Below are positions 44,545-54,589 of a DNA stretch of 64,000 nucleotides, in pieces. Each line of letters opens with the position of its first letter. Positions within the stretch are counted from its first letter, which is position 1. The notes under the pieces were generated by a model, which was not told the origin of the DNA, made no database searches, and was given only the letters and a program-made list of their open reading frames with translations. Position numbers and translations under genes: made by a program. Origin of the DNA: Tricholoma matsutake (lineage: Eukaryota > Basidiomycota > Agaricomycetes > Agaricales > Tricholomataceae); NCBI GenBank assembly GCA_026075535.2, contig AP026540.1, positions 3,658,001 through 3,722,000 on the forward strand, in the 5' to 3' direction.

Positions 44545-46981
44545 ATGGATGGCCAGTCCGACGACTACTTAATGGATGACTCACCAACTCTTCACCATTT
44601 TTGTGAGGCCGACATGCCTCAAAGGGGGAGGGATAGGAGGGAGGAAAGGCAAGGAAGGAGGGACCTCAAACCACAAGGCTTGAGGAGGGAAGTGAGGAGA
44701 GAATTCGAACCACAAGGCTCGAGGAGAGAGGATAGGAGAAGACAGTCTCCATCCACTGGTGGCTCTGTTGAGCCCACAAGAGTCGATCAGAGATGAGAAA
44801 CGAGGACCGCCCCCCCTAGGGAGGAGTGGAGGTACGATAGTCACCTGGGTGTCATAGTTCACTGGGTAGGATGCAAAGTTTGCAAGGCCTATGCAATGCA
44901 TGTGTACCAGCACGAATTCGAACAGGACAGGGACTACTTTGAGGCTCAGGATCAACGAGACCGAGACCTCACGGTGGAAGTCAGACGCACTGCTGAGTGC
45001 TGTACCACAGCTACGACGATGAGATCGCTGACCTCAAGGCTAGGATTCACAGCCTCGAGGATCAGGTGGACCGACAGTGAGAAGACTGGCCCACTAAGAG
45101 ATCCCATGCTCACGAGCCTTCCCCAGTTGCTGGGCCCCTCATTCGATCCAACTATGCAGGTGCTGCTTCAAGGCCTGCCACTCTGCCCACTGGTCCTTCC
45201 CATCCTCCTTGAACCCCTGTCGATGCCATAGATGTGGATGGCTCTCGCACCCACTACCCGCCGCTTCTGCCCGCCTCTCCAAAACTTCACCTCCAGGTCC
45301 CATCCCTCTCCCATTCCCAGTCTGCCAACTGGGTACCTGCTCCTAGGGAACCCCTGTCTATGGCCCCAGAACTACCCCAAAGTGCGGCGGAGTTCGATCG
45401 CTGGGTGGTGGCTGCCCAATGAGAAGGAAATGAACTGGACCTTCGATGGGCCCAGTCATATGTATGCATGGCCAGTCTAACCACCCCTGTGGCTCACACA
45501 TTGCTCATGAGCCATGCGATTGCAACCTAGAGACTTCCCAAATGGTTGCCCGTGGAGTGCCAGTCAGCTAAGGGAATCCACCAACTCCAGGACCCTGACC
45601 GGATGCCTCAGCCTCCAGTCAATGACTCACCAGAGTCCTGGGCATGGTTTATGCATTGCCAACTATTTCAATTCTGGAATGCCCCCAGGTTGATACTGGA
45701 TCACTTGCGAGTTAGCCTCCATCATGTTTGAGGAATGCTCCTCATGAGGCAACAAATTCCTTCTGGGATTCCCCAGAAGCAAAAACAACTCTTACAATTA
45801 CTCCTGGCAGAAGTGTTCTGTACCCCCAGGTTATACCAAAGGACCTCCAGGAGCTACACCTATCTATGAGCATTCGGTGTGATTGACAGTTTATGTCGAA
45901 CATTTCTCCCAACATCACTGTCGAGGACGTGGTTCACCATCTCACTCTTCTGGGAGTCTCTGACCATGAGATCAGAGAAGCTTATCATTATGGGCTAGGA
46001 TGGGTCACTGGGGTGGCAGAGTCGCGATGTGAAGAAGACTCAGCTCTGGCTTCAGACATTCTCCAACATTTGAAGCAGTTACCCACCCCCGATGCCTATG
46101 ACGCCCCTTTGATGACAGAACCCCAGTGGTGGATTGCCCCACCGAGGAGCAGGTGTTTGACTCAGCCCCCACCTCCTAAGCAGAAATGAGACCCCAACAC
46201 ACTCAACCTTGCATTTCCCCTGGGAGGCCACCCAGGGTTGTCAGTGTCCATGCATGTTGCACCTCGACATCCCATGTCTCCTACTGCACCTACCCCTGCT
46301 GCTCCGACCTCAGTGGTCTCCCCACCAGCAGGCCCATCTAGCTTTCGATCCCTCTCCATTCATCCTAACTTGCCTCAGGCACAGTTGAATATCGATGCAT
46401 CTACAACTACAGTTCCCTCTGCCATTGTTCCCCCATCCACCAATCCTATTCCTACTCAGCCCATCATTGTGGTTGAGTCCAATCCAATCCCTGGAGTCCC
46501 CGAGCTGGTTCAAGGGACCGCCTCCCAAGTGTTGGTGACCCCAGACTATGCTGACAGGGGATGGACCTATGTGGGTCCCCCGCATCGAACCAAGGCCAAT
46601 AAGAACCATGCCAAAAATGAGCGAAGGAGACAACGTGCCACCGCTGCGAGTGTGGCTCCAAACGAGTCTGGAGCAATCCAGTCTAGCTTCCCCACTGTGT
46701 GGGTCACCCAAAGTCGATGGAACAAAAAGGGATATGACACCGAGGAGACTGACTTGGTGTCAGAGACTGATGAAGAGGCAGGCTCCATGACTGCTCCCCT
46801 CAGAGGAGAACAGTTGCCTGGGCATTCCCCCGTTCCTCTGACCCCCATCTCCCAAACCATGGCTCCTCTGACCCCCACTATTCTCTCCACTCCGCTTGGA
46901 GGCGGGATGGATCTTGATGACCCTGTTGGTATGGAACCCTTGCCTTCCACCTCCTCCCTACATGGTGAGGAGGCCAAATAA
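44545..46981 (+). pseudogene. Ty3-F ORF3, unknown protein downstream of pol
   Basis: About 810 codons run from ATG 44545 (MDGQSDDYLMDDSPTLHHF) to TAA 46979-46981, 174 bp before the 3' LTR. The reading frame is broken by TGA codons (for example at 44794, 45079, 45421, 45729, 46187) and two frameshifts (near 45000 and 45890). The N-terminus is acidic then Arg-rich. A Cys pair follows (GCKVCKAYAMHVYQHE), then a probable coiled coil (YDDEIADLKARIHSLEDQV), a Pro-rich middle, AEFDRWVVAAQ, and a basic C-terminal stretch (KANKNHAKNERRRQR). No transmembrane segment is seen. It is not gag, RT or a known accessory protein that I recognise. Confidence 0.7.
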
Positions 46982-47155
46982 CCCCTTGCACAACTCTCTC
47001 TCCACCCCGCTCAGATGTGGAATGGATTTCCATCGCCCTGTCTCCTTGGGACTTAGTTTCCTTCCCACCATCATGGTGAAGCTGAACTTTCTTGTACATG
47101 TCTTGTTTCTTTTGGGTTTTGGCTTGGACCATGGGTCCAAGCCAGAAGGGGAGAA

Positions 47156-47338
47156 TGTAGTGATCCGGGGTGATGCCCAGTATTTACATATATCTACTTA
47201 GTGTTTGTGCAAGCCACTGGTCCCTTTATAAGGGCCGGTTTTAATTACATCAACAGACTTTTTACACAACAGCAAAAATATATGTCAATCGTGTTCTTGC
47301 GGCATGTGATATAAGTCTACCCCCTCTGCTTTACTACA
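47156..47338 (+). repeat. 3' LTR of Ty3-F
   Basis: It is 183 bp and colinear with the 5' LTR. All 12 differences seen are transitions, several at CpG sites. It is followed by ACCTG, the partner of ACCTA before the 5' LTR. Confidence 0.95.
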
Positions 47339-47978
47339 ACCTGTGATAAATTGTGACTCTATACATCTCCCTTCTCATCATCTTTCATTTATTTTATGAT
47401 TTGCAAAGTTCTTTATTGTTTTATATCTTGCCTCATGTATTCCTCATGTTTTATTTCCTTTTAAGTACCATCTCTTCCAAACATATATAGCCTTGTACTA
47501 GCTACTTAGAAGGACAGAATAGATCGTCCTCTCACATCAATCGTCTGATTCAAGAGCAATTCTCTTGAGTCCAAGCCTCTCATCTTAGTCCCAAAGTTCA
47601 GTGTTTTTATGCTGAACTTCTTCAAACTTCTCATACTAGCTTCTCCAAACTATCATCTATCGTCTATCCCCTCTCAAGGCCTTTCTACATCTTTATAGTC
47701 TATTCTCAGCTCGTCGAAATCGTCCTCATCCTCTATAAGCCCCTCGAACTACTTTGAACTTCTTCAAACATTATCAAACTTTCCTCGAACATTATCGCAG
47801 TGCTTCGTACACCCTCAAACCTCATTGAACATCATCAGACCCTCTCTAAAGTCATTTCCCTAACCTTGGGTAACAGCGGTGATATTTAGTACCACCTTGC
47901 AACCTTCCTCTAACTAGTGTTATACCATTTGAGGCCTTATTGTGGGTTTTGTTTGGGTTTCCTGGTCGAGCATCATCA

Positions 47979-49140
47979 GCAAGCTGTTATGTCTCATGGT
48001 AGTTTATCAACATGAGGCAGTGGTTCAAATACATCTTTAAATTCTGTGAGGAAGTCAGTCTCAAGACTTCCAACCTTCTCCAGGGATGCGAGGACTTTGA
48101 TATGATCTTTTATCATGCCAGCAATGTTCAACGGTTTCACAGGTTCAGGTATGTGTTTGCCAGCCTTCAGACATTGTGTGCAGGCCTCTATCAGTTCAGG
48201 CAGCATGGCCTTTACCCCCTCCTTTGTTTGTCATATAACACAGTTTGAATCAATTAGTTTTCTATCAGGTTTTTGAGGAGGTGGGCTCAAAAGATCATAT
48301 TTATTCTCTTTGTCAAAGGCAGTATGAGTTTTGAAGTCTGCAACAACATGATTTACAGTGAGGAACGGGAGACCAAGCAGTAAAGGGACACATAAGTTCG
48401 GAGTTACAATTGCTTTGATAGTTCGAGAAATCCATGCTGAGGTAGGCGCATAAGGGACAAGTTTAACATACTCATGCAAATGACTTTCAGACAATGATGA
48501 ATTATTAAGTGTGATGGAAATGGGTAAGGGGTTGTGCAAATGATAACAGCACAAGCCTAATTGGTCAGCTGATGTTGAATCAATGAGAATGACGTGCGCT
48601 CCACAATCAAGCATGCTGTTTACTGTGATAGGTCCATCAGCCCCAGGGCCAATCAGGGAGCACATCCAATGGAGGTGTGGAATGGTCAGCGGTGCACTCA
48701 CCTCTTCTTTGGTTTTGGAACCACAACTGAGCACTGCAGAAGGCATGACAGCCCCAGCAATGAACAAGGTGTCATTTTTGTCAGTGACCTCCTCGATGTG
48801 GATGGAGGGGGTGACTGCTCCTATGGTTTTGTTTCCACTTGCAACATTGTTGGTTCTCTTGTGGCTGAGTAGTATCTTGTCCATAATTTCTTTATAGTTA
48901 TGGCCATCAGGGAAATTGTTTGGGCAATCTGGTACATGGTGATTCTGATAGCCGTGGCAGCATTTCAGACATCCTTGATGCTTGAACAGAAGCGAACATT
49001 CATTATTGGTGAGACAAGGCGGTTTGGAGCGAGAAGTGGATGAGGTGGCAGATGATGAGGTGAACGGGTGGGGCTTAGATGTTGAGGCAATATTCTGAGA
49101 CTGAGAGTTACTGCCCAGTGCTTGGCGCTTTGGTGCGCAC
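47979..49140 (-). pseudogene. Ty3-E nucleocapsid, protease and RT start
   Basis: From the high end: basic/Ser-rich text with KRQALGSNSQSQN, then a zinc knuckle CLKCCHGYQNHHVPDC (about 48925-48975). The protease frame 48884-48231 follows, with NSMLDCGAHVILIDS (DCG where DSG is usual) and LLLGLPFL. RT begins in FLTEFKDVFEPLPHVDKLP, then TGA, up to the S1 LTR. Gag continues on the other side of S2 at 50520. Removal of S2 joins EDFQC to APKRQALG in frame. Confidence 0.85.
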
Positions 49141-50519
49141 TGATAGGTCCACCGGGTCGTTCAAGCTTGGAAAACACATCTACGATCTTTGTCAAAGCTC
49201 TACGAACCCATACGAACCCCTCCAAAGCTCTACAAAGCTCTACAAAGCTCTACAAAGTCATGAGAATGCTTCAAAATCCTTCGCAACACTTCAAAACTCT
49301 TTGCAACACCTTGAAATTCTTTGTATGCCTTTGGCTGCTATAGTACAACTCCCCTGACCTTCGGACAGCTCGGGATATACACTTGGAGCATCGTCGACAA
49401 GTTTCAAACCAGTATTGAGCAATATTGCAGCGATATTGGCCTTCGAACAAGTCTGATATTTCCTCGACCAACTTCGAAAATCATCAAACATTGCAAATTG
49501 ACATTGGACACTATATCGCTATCTGAATACTCATTGCACACATGCCAGATGTATCCCCTACCATTGTCAAACAATATCGCACTGATATCGGGCCATGAAT
49601 GAAGTCCGAAGAATCTTCGAAAATCTTCGAAAAACATCGAACCTCGAAAAACATCATCGGACACAGTATTTCCTGTTCGAACGATCTTTGGACCCATGCT
49701 GGACACATCAGACACTATATCGAGTATATCGAACACATTTCGACTGCATGTGCATGCATACAATCTGCTCGAAGCAGTTTCCAATCTTTTATTCAATTTA
49801 TAACAAGGACAGTCCGGTTTTAGCTATTCTTTCTTATTATTTCTTCATCATGTGTTATATTCACCCCTTCTAGGCTTGCTTTATTGTTCTGATATACTTA
49901 TATTGTCTTTTGCCTCAAGTTTTCCACATGTTTGCCTCATGTTCTCTAGCCTTTTTGGGTACTTTCTTTATTTATATAAAAAGATGTACTAGATACAAAG
50001 AAAAACAAGAAAGTCATCATCTTCCTCCCAGATCACAGTGATTTGAGAGTACAGTTTAGTCTTATTCAGTCCAAAGTTTGGTGTTTTACACTAAACTTCC
50101 TTGAAATTCCTTGAAATTCCTCACATTATGCTATTTTCGCTCTTGCTTCCCTTGATTAGCCTTTTCTTCACTTCTACTACTTGTCTAGTCCCCCGATCTT
50201 GTGTCCGAACATATCTGCGCACTCGAAATTCCTTGAGACTTCTTTGAAACATATCTCAACATCTCGAAAATCATCACGACATCTCGAAAATCATCGCAAC
50301 ACCTCGAAAATCATTGCAATGTCTCACAAATCATCACAAGTCCTCGACACACATTCTTTTAGCCTCAAACTGCTTCGACAAAGCAGTCCTTCTATGGCTA
50401 TTTGATGGTCGATCTGACAGGTGACATCTAGAGGGCCTTGCATCCTTCCTCTGACTCGTGTTATACCATCTGAAGCCTTTTTGTGGGTTTTGTTTGGGTT
50501 TCCGCATTGAGCATCATCA
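49141..50519 (+). mobile_element. Solo LTR S2
   Basis: It is 1,379 bp, starting TGATAGGTCCACC and ending GAGCATCATCA, with GCAC on both sides as a 4-bp duplication. It shares its ends with S1 (GTGTTATACCAT, TTGTGGGTTTTGTTTGGGTTTCC near the right end). Its middle is rich in TCGAA/TTCGA strings. It splits Ty3-E gag. Confidence 0.85.
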
Positions 50520-51552
50520 GCACTGAAAATCCTCAGCTGCATTGAAATACCATTTGGTATCATGAGCATGTTCATCTGCCAGCTTGTGGAGTTCTGTGAT
50601 CCAACAGGTGAGGTGGGCTTCAGGCATCTTTTTGTTGGAATTATTTGTAGCAGCTTCAACAATATCTTTAATGTTGCAGTTCTTAGCATGGATGTGCAGG
50701 TCCGCATCCAGGAGGGTTTCAAGTTGAAATTGGAGTGCATCATTGGAGAAGTGGTAAGCAGTGCCTCGCAGGATGATGTTTGAGTGACAAATATCATTCA
50801 CCCATTTTGGGAAGGAATCTGAGAACTTGAGGGGAGAATTGCAGATGTGGGCATGCACATCCACCAGGGAGAAATTCCTTATGGAAATCCTTCATGAAAT
50901 CAGGAAATGTGAGAGACTTAAGGTGATCATGATGGGTTGCAACCCAGTCTCTAGCATGCATGTCCTTTAGTTCTGGTAAGATTGCAGATATGCAGTCTGT
51001 CTCCCCGAGTTTCTTGTTAGTGGAGAAGAAATCCTCACAAGCCATCTCCCATTGCCACATGACCAAAGGGGATATTTCGCCAGGTGTCAAGAGTGGGATA
51101 TGTTTAGGTTCAGCATGGAGGACCTCAGCAGCAATGTTTGTGGACATGCTATTTAGCAGTAAGGTGAAGATGACATCTGAACACGAGGAGGAAGATTTGG
51201 AGTCAGAGTAGTCATTAGACTGTTTGGCTGTATGTGTGTCAAACAGTGAGGTAAGGTGGGATTCATGCTCTGTAATTGGGGGTGATCCAGAGGAGGCAAA
51301 AAGGTCACCAGCTTCGGATGAGGCATGTCCTATGCTTGGTGTCAGAGGTGGCAACAAAGGTGATGGTGGGTTCAGCTCACTCGTGAGAGTGTTGGCAACA
51401 GCATGCGCTTGCTTGCGTGTAATTGGCAGGATGGGCAACAGGTACAAAAGAAAAAAGGAACGATTGGGCACAACAAGACAATGAAAAAAAAAAGGGTGTG
51501 TGATGTGAGGCCAGTGGTGAGCTGGCAGAAGTTCTCTTGATGCAGTGTTCAA
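50520..51552 (-). pseudogene. Ty3-E gag N-terminal part
   Basis: The frame runs from just inside the 5' LTR (no ATG at the expected place; ITRKQAHAVANT is preceded by CTG) through a Ser/Pro-rich region. The capsid-like block follows (MACEDFFSTNKKLGETD, ARDWVATHHDHLKSLTFPDF, FLPGG). In the next frame it continues with HSNIILRGTAYHFSNDALQF and ITELHKLADEHAHDTKWYF. A frameshift separates the two near 50840. It ends at the S2 LTR. Confidence 0.85.
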
Positions 51553-51559
51553 AAAAAAG
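51545..51559 (-). promoter_or_regulatory. Post-LTR motif of Ty3-E, candidate primer-binding region
   Basis: On the minus strand CTTTTTTTTGAACAC follows the 5' LTR without a gap, as in Ty3-A and Ty3-F. I could not identify a primer tRNA or a matching LTR segment for it. Confidence 0.45.
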
Positions 51560-51742
51560 TGTAATCTCAGAGAAATTCACTAAATAAAAGACACAGGGAA
51601 GGAACAAGCAGAAGAGATATATTGAAAGAGACTCTAGAGTATGAAAGTGATGATGGTGGTGATGATACAAGATTGGTAAGGATCAGTGAGGCCAAAGTAT
51701 GAGGCCTTTGGTAAATAAGCATAAGCAAGGAACATCCTTACA
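51560..51742 (-). repeat. 5' LTR of Ty3-E
   Basis: It is 183 bp, followed by the duplication CCATC. It carries the 13-bp repeat missing from the 3' copy. Confidence 0.92.
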
Positions 51743-51792
51743 CCATCCATATATGGTATCCACAGATGGTTGGCCATCCATGGCAGTCCCTA

Positions 51793-52020
51793 GGCTGACC
51801 TTGTCACTTTGTTTCTGTGTCCTCAGCTTGTGAGTGATTTTGAGCATGAGATTATGTGACAATGGCTGACATTGTCACTTTGTTTCTGTATCTTCAGGAG
51901 GTGAGTGATTTTGAGCATGAGATTGGTGTCAATGGCTGACTTTGTCACTTTGTTTCTGTGTCCTCAGAGAGTGAGTGATTTTGAGCATGAGATTGGTGTC
52001 AATGGCTGACCTTGTCACTT
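51793..52020. repeat. 70-bp tandem repeat, 3.2 units
   Basis: Units start at 51793, 51864, 51934 and 52004 (partial), each beginning GGCTGAC. Each holds TTTCTGTGTCCTCAG followed shortly by GTGAGTGATTTTGAG, so acceptor-like and donor-like strings alternate with gaps of about 3 nt. Confidence 0.85.
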
Positions 52021-52137
52021 GTTGCATCTGCAGGATTAGAAGGAGATTTTTTCTTGTCTGCATTGGAGTCTCATTCCAGTTGTAGCACATTAAGAACTGT
52101 TCTCCCTGTGAATTCTTACCAGGTGGTGTCAACAAAT

Positions 52138-52681
52138 GCCAGAGAGAGTTTCTCATGATGTACCCTTTCCAATATGATCCATAGCCTTGATAGCCCTTCT
52201 TCGAATGTGTCTGATGGTGAGCTGCCATTGTCAACAAACAGCTCAATTATTTCTTCTGCTTTGAGATTGTGTACCCTTTGTGCTGTTAGATCCCCGAATT
52301 CAGATGGACCCCCTGTGATGCTGAATGGCATTCTGAGATACTTCATATATCTGTGTCCTTTGATGTAGAACACAATGTATGGTTGGGAGTCTGGGTGGAT
52401 TGGAATAGCATAGAATCCAGCTGCAAAGTCAAAAATGTGGACATAACAATGTCCTGACAAACAGAGTTGCTTAGCTTGTATGTCCCCTTGCAGCATGGGG
52501 GCAATTTGCATGACCTTGTTGAGGTTGTTAAAGTCTTGAAAAATTCACCACTTCTGGGATATTGTTATGTCAATGGACACTTCCCATGGTTCTGGTCTGG
52601 GTGGCATGTCAAAAGCGCTTTGCATGCCATGGCTGACACATTCATCATTGATGTGATGCTTGAGTTCATCCAGAGGCAGGC
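52138..52681 (-). pseudogene. Ty3-G reverse transcriptase palm, catalytic Asp changed
   Basis: QIAPMLQGDIQAKQL, YVHIFDFAAGFYAIPIHPDS, YLRMPFSITGGPSEFGDLTA and IIELFVDNGSS are RT motifs of a common mushroom Ty3 family. FVDN replaces FVDD (codon 52227-52229), with AAT after a C, as expected from a CpG change. The sequence diverges after RREK/LSLAF at about 52138, so RNase H and integrase are gone. Confidence 0.85.
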
Positions 52682-53268
52682 TGTAAGGGGAACACCTTAT
52701 GAGCCCCTACAATGGTTGACACACATTTGCAAACATTTCCACACACACGCAAACGTTCGCACAACAAAGCGCCTTTTCACACAATGAGGCACCTTTTGCG
52801 CCAACCATCTACAAACATTCCGATATGTCAATCCATCAGCCCCTATTGTACTCTCACCATTCTCACAGTCAATACCCTGCGCAAACCATTGTCGCAATTG
52901 TTGCACCTGCGGAAATGATCGAGGATGTCTTCACATGCCCATTACCAATCATGGCCTGATGCGGACACCACTTACCAAGTATGGCCTGATGTGGACACTA
53001 TTGCTGATTGATGGCCGTCTCCCCATATGGGAACATGACCCTGGATCTGAATTAGTGCTAGGATGGAAGGGGCTCCAAGTATTTTAGAACATCGCATGCC
53101 TTCCATATATATACTTTGGCCTTGCACTGGACTCCTTAGAGTTTTCTCTTTGGTTTTCCCTTGCAAGGTATGGGTCTTTCCTTGTTCAATAGTTATTGAA
53201 TCTAAACTTTGGTTTTCCCTTGCAAGGTATCGAGTTCTTAGGACTCTGATCGTAAGGTTGCCCTTACA
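52682..53268 (+). repeat. 5' LTR of Ty3-H with promoter and transcript start
   Basis: It is 587 bp, from TGTAAGGGGAAC to GCCCTTACA. A CATATATATAC TATA box (53103-53113) lies about 30 bp upstream of AGAGTTTTCT (53138-53147), the inferred mRNA 5' end. The 3' LTR is 627 bp, longer through extra CACAATGAGGCGCC-type text. Confidence 0.92.
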
Positions 53269-53270
53269 GA

Positions 53271-53280
53271 AGAAAACTCT
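53271..53280 (+). promoter_or_regulatory. Self-priming-type primer-binding site of Ty3-H
   Basis: AGAAAACTCT lies two bases after the LTR and is the exact reverse complement of 53138-53147 at the inferred mRNA start. The same 10-mer and the same spacing occur in Ty3-C. Confidence 0.78.
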
Positions 53281-53436
53281 CTCTTTAGTGGACTGAAGGT
53301 AATAGGTTACCACAGCCAGCAACTTAGTTTACAAAAATTTCGCACATTTTTGTGCCTGCTTTGCGACTTTGGAAAGCTTCGCTATCATCCCTCCACTCGA
53401 CTCTTCCACCCCTTTTACACAATTACCAACCTTCCC

Positions 53437-54570
53437 ATGGAGACAGACAATGAGGACTGCCTCCAACACATTGAAGTGAGCATTGCAGGCCTTGTACAGA
53501 CTATGGCAATATTTGCACAATGAGAGGTGGACCGCGAAGAGCCACAGGTGCTTCTGAGCATCTCCAACCCCACAGACCTAGGGTCTCCTGGCCCAGTAGT
53601 TCACAAAATCCATCACGAAACATCATCGCAAGATTACTGCCCCAAGCCTGCAAACCCTGCAGATTTTTTGGGTGATCATTCACAGGGACGAGCATTCCTG
53701 AATTCATGTGCACTCTATTTTGCCCTTGCTCCTCATCAATTTGCAGACAAGCATGCGCAGATTATGTGGGCTCTCTCATTCATGAAGGGCAGACGAGCCG
53801 CACGGTTTGTGGATCGTCTCATGCACAACTACCAACTAAGTGGAAGACTCCCCTACACCTCCTACTCCAATTTTGCAGATGAATTTGTGAACAAGTTCTG
53901 TCCAAAGAACGAGATCCAATCTTCGCGGACCGAGCTCAAGACTGTGAAGTACTTCCAAGGTACATGAACCGTTGACGAGTACATTGACGACTTTCCTGAA
54001 CTGGTAGAGCGAGTGCAGTACTTCGAGGGCTTGCATATCGTCCTCAAATTCTGACAAGGTCTAAACACGAAGATCCAAGACCATGTCACCTGTCTCACCA
54101 CCAGATGACCTTCAGATAACACCCCCAAGCAGTGGTACAATGCCACTATTGTCTGCGATGAAAATCACATTGCAAATGAGGCTTTTCGCATGTCTTTGTG
54201 AATGGCCTCACAATCCAAAACCAGCTCACAGCCAGGGAACATGTTCTGCAAGCTCATTCCCACCATGGTGCGTCCCTTCCCCCCGATTTCTCACACAACC
54301 GCCCCATCATGATACACACCTTTGGCACAAAGTGTCTCTGCACCCACTAAACCAAAGGACAGATCTGCGCTCATCTGCTTTCATTGTGGAGAATCCGGTC
54401 ATACACGACCTGAATGCCCAAGATGGTTTGACATTCGGTACATGGATGGCGAAGAGCAACATGATTTTGCACAGGAGGAATTTGCAGCACTGGATGTGAA
54501 TGACACAAACAAGAGGACTGAGGAGCCCATTGTAGAAGTGAAGGAGGATTTTTGCAGCAACAACGAGTGA
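53437..54570 (+). pseudogene. Ty3-H gag
   Basis: It starts at ATG 53437 (METDNEDCLQHIEVSIAG). After a TGA (53521) it continues with the capsid region (GRAFLNSCALYFALAPHQF, SYSNFADEFVNKFCPK). TGA follows QGT and LKF, where Ty3-C has Arg (VVKFRRGLN). The zinc knuckle CFHCGESGHTRPEC is near 54380-54420. The frame ends with an acidic tail (EEPIVEVKED). It would form the RNA-binding shell. Confidence 0.88.
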
Positions 54571-54589
54571 GCAGTACGCCACCATTGTC

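Larger units (their letters stand above)
37244..47338 (+). mobile_element. Ty3-F, 10.1-kb Ty3/Gypsy element with extra 3' ORF
   Basis: Two 183-bp LTRs (TGTAG to CTACA) bound it, with duplication ACCTA/ACCTG. Gag, protease, RT, RNase H, integrase and a chromodomain-like tail read on the plus strand. An unassigned ORF of about 2.4 kb follows before the purine tract AGAAGGGGAGAA (47144-47155). The LTRs differ at 12 sites by eye, all transitions. Most premature stops are TGA. Confidence 0.95.
36885..47978 (+). mobile_element. Solo LTR S1, split by Ty3-F
   Basis: The left part (36885-37243) begins TGATAGGTCCACC and the right part (47344-47978) ends GAGCATCATCA, as in S2 at 49141-50519. The flanks GCGA and GCAA look like a 4-bp duplication with one transition. 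Without Ty3-F it is about 994 bp. It interrupts the Ty3-E RT frame, and Ty3-F sits inside it, so the order is Ty3-E, then S1, then Ty3-F. Confidence 0.85.
33558..51742 (-). mobile_element. Ty3-E, chromodomain Ty3/Gypsy element with nested insertions
   Basis: The LTRs at 33558-33727 and 51560-51742 are flanked by a perfect duplication CCATC (33553-33557, 51743-51747). Gag, protease, RT, RNase H, integrase and chromodomain read on the minus strand. Two solo LTRs of one family interrupt it (36885-47978 and 49141-50519), and the first of these is itself split by Ty3-F. The purine tract AGAGGGGGAGGG (minus strand, 33739-33728) fixes the 3' end. Confidence 0.94.

Noticed and set aside
36885..50519. 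S1 and S2 as the two LTRs of one element with 47979-49140 as its inside
   Set aside because: The inside is Ty3-E gag/protease on the opposite strand in frame with both outer parts, and each LTR has its own 4-bp duplication.
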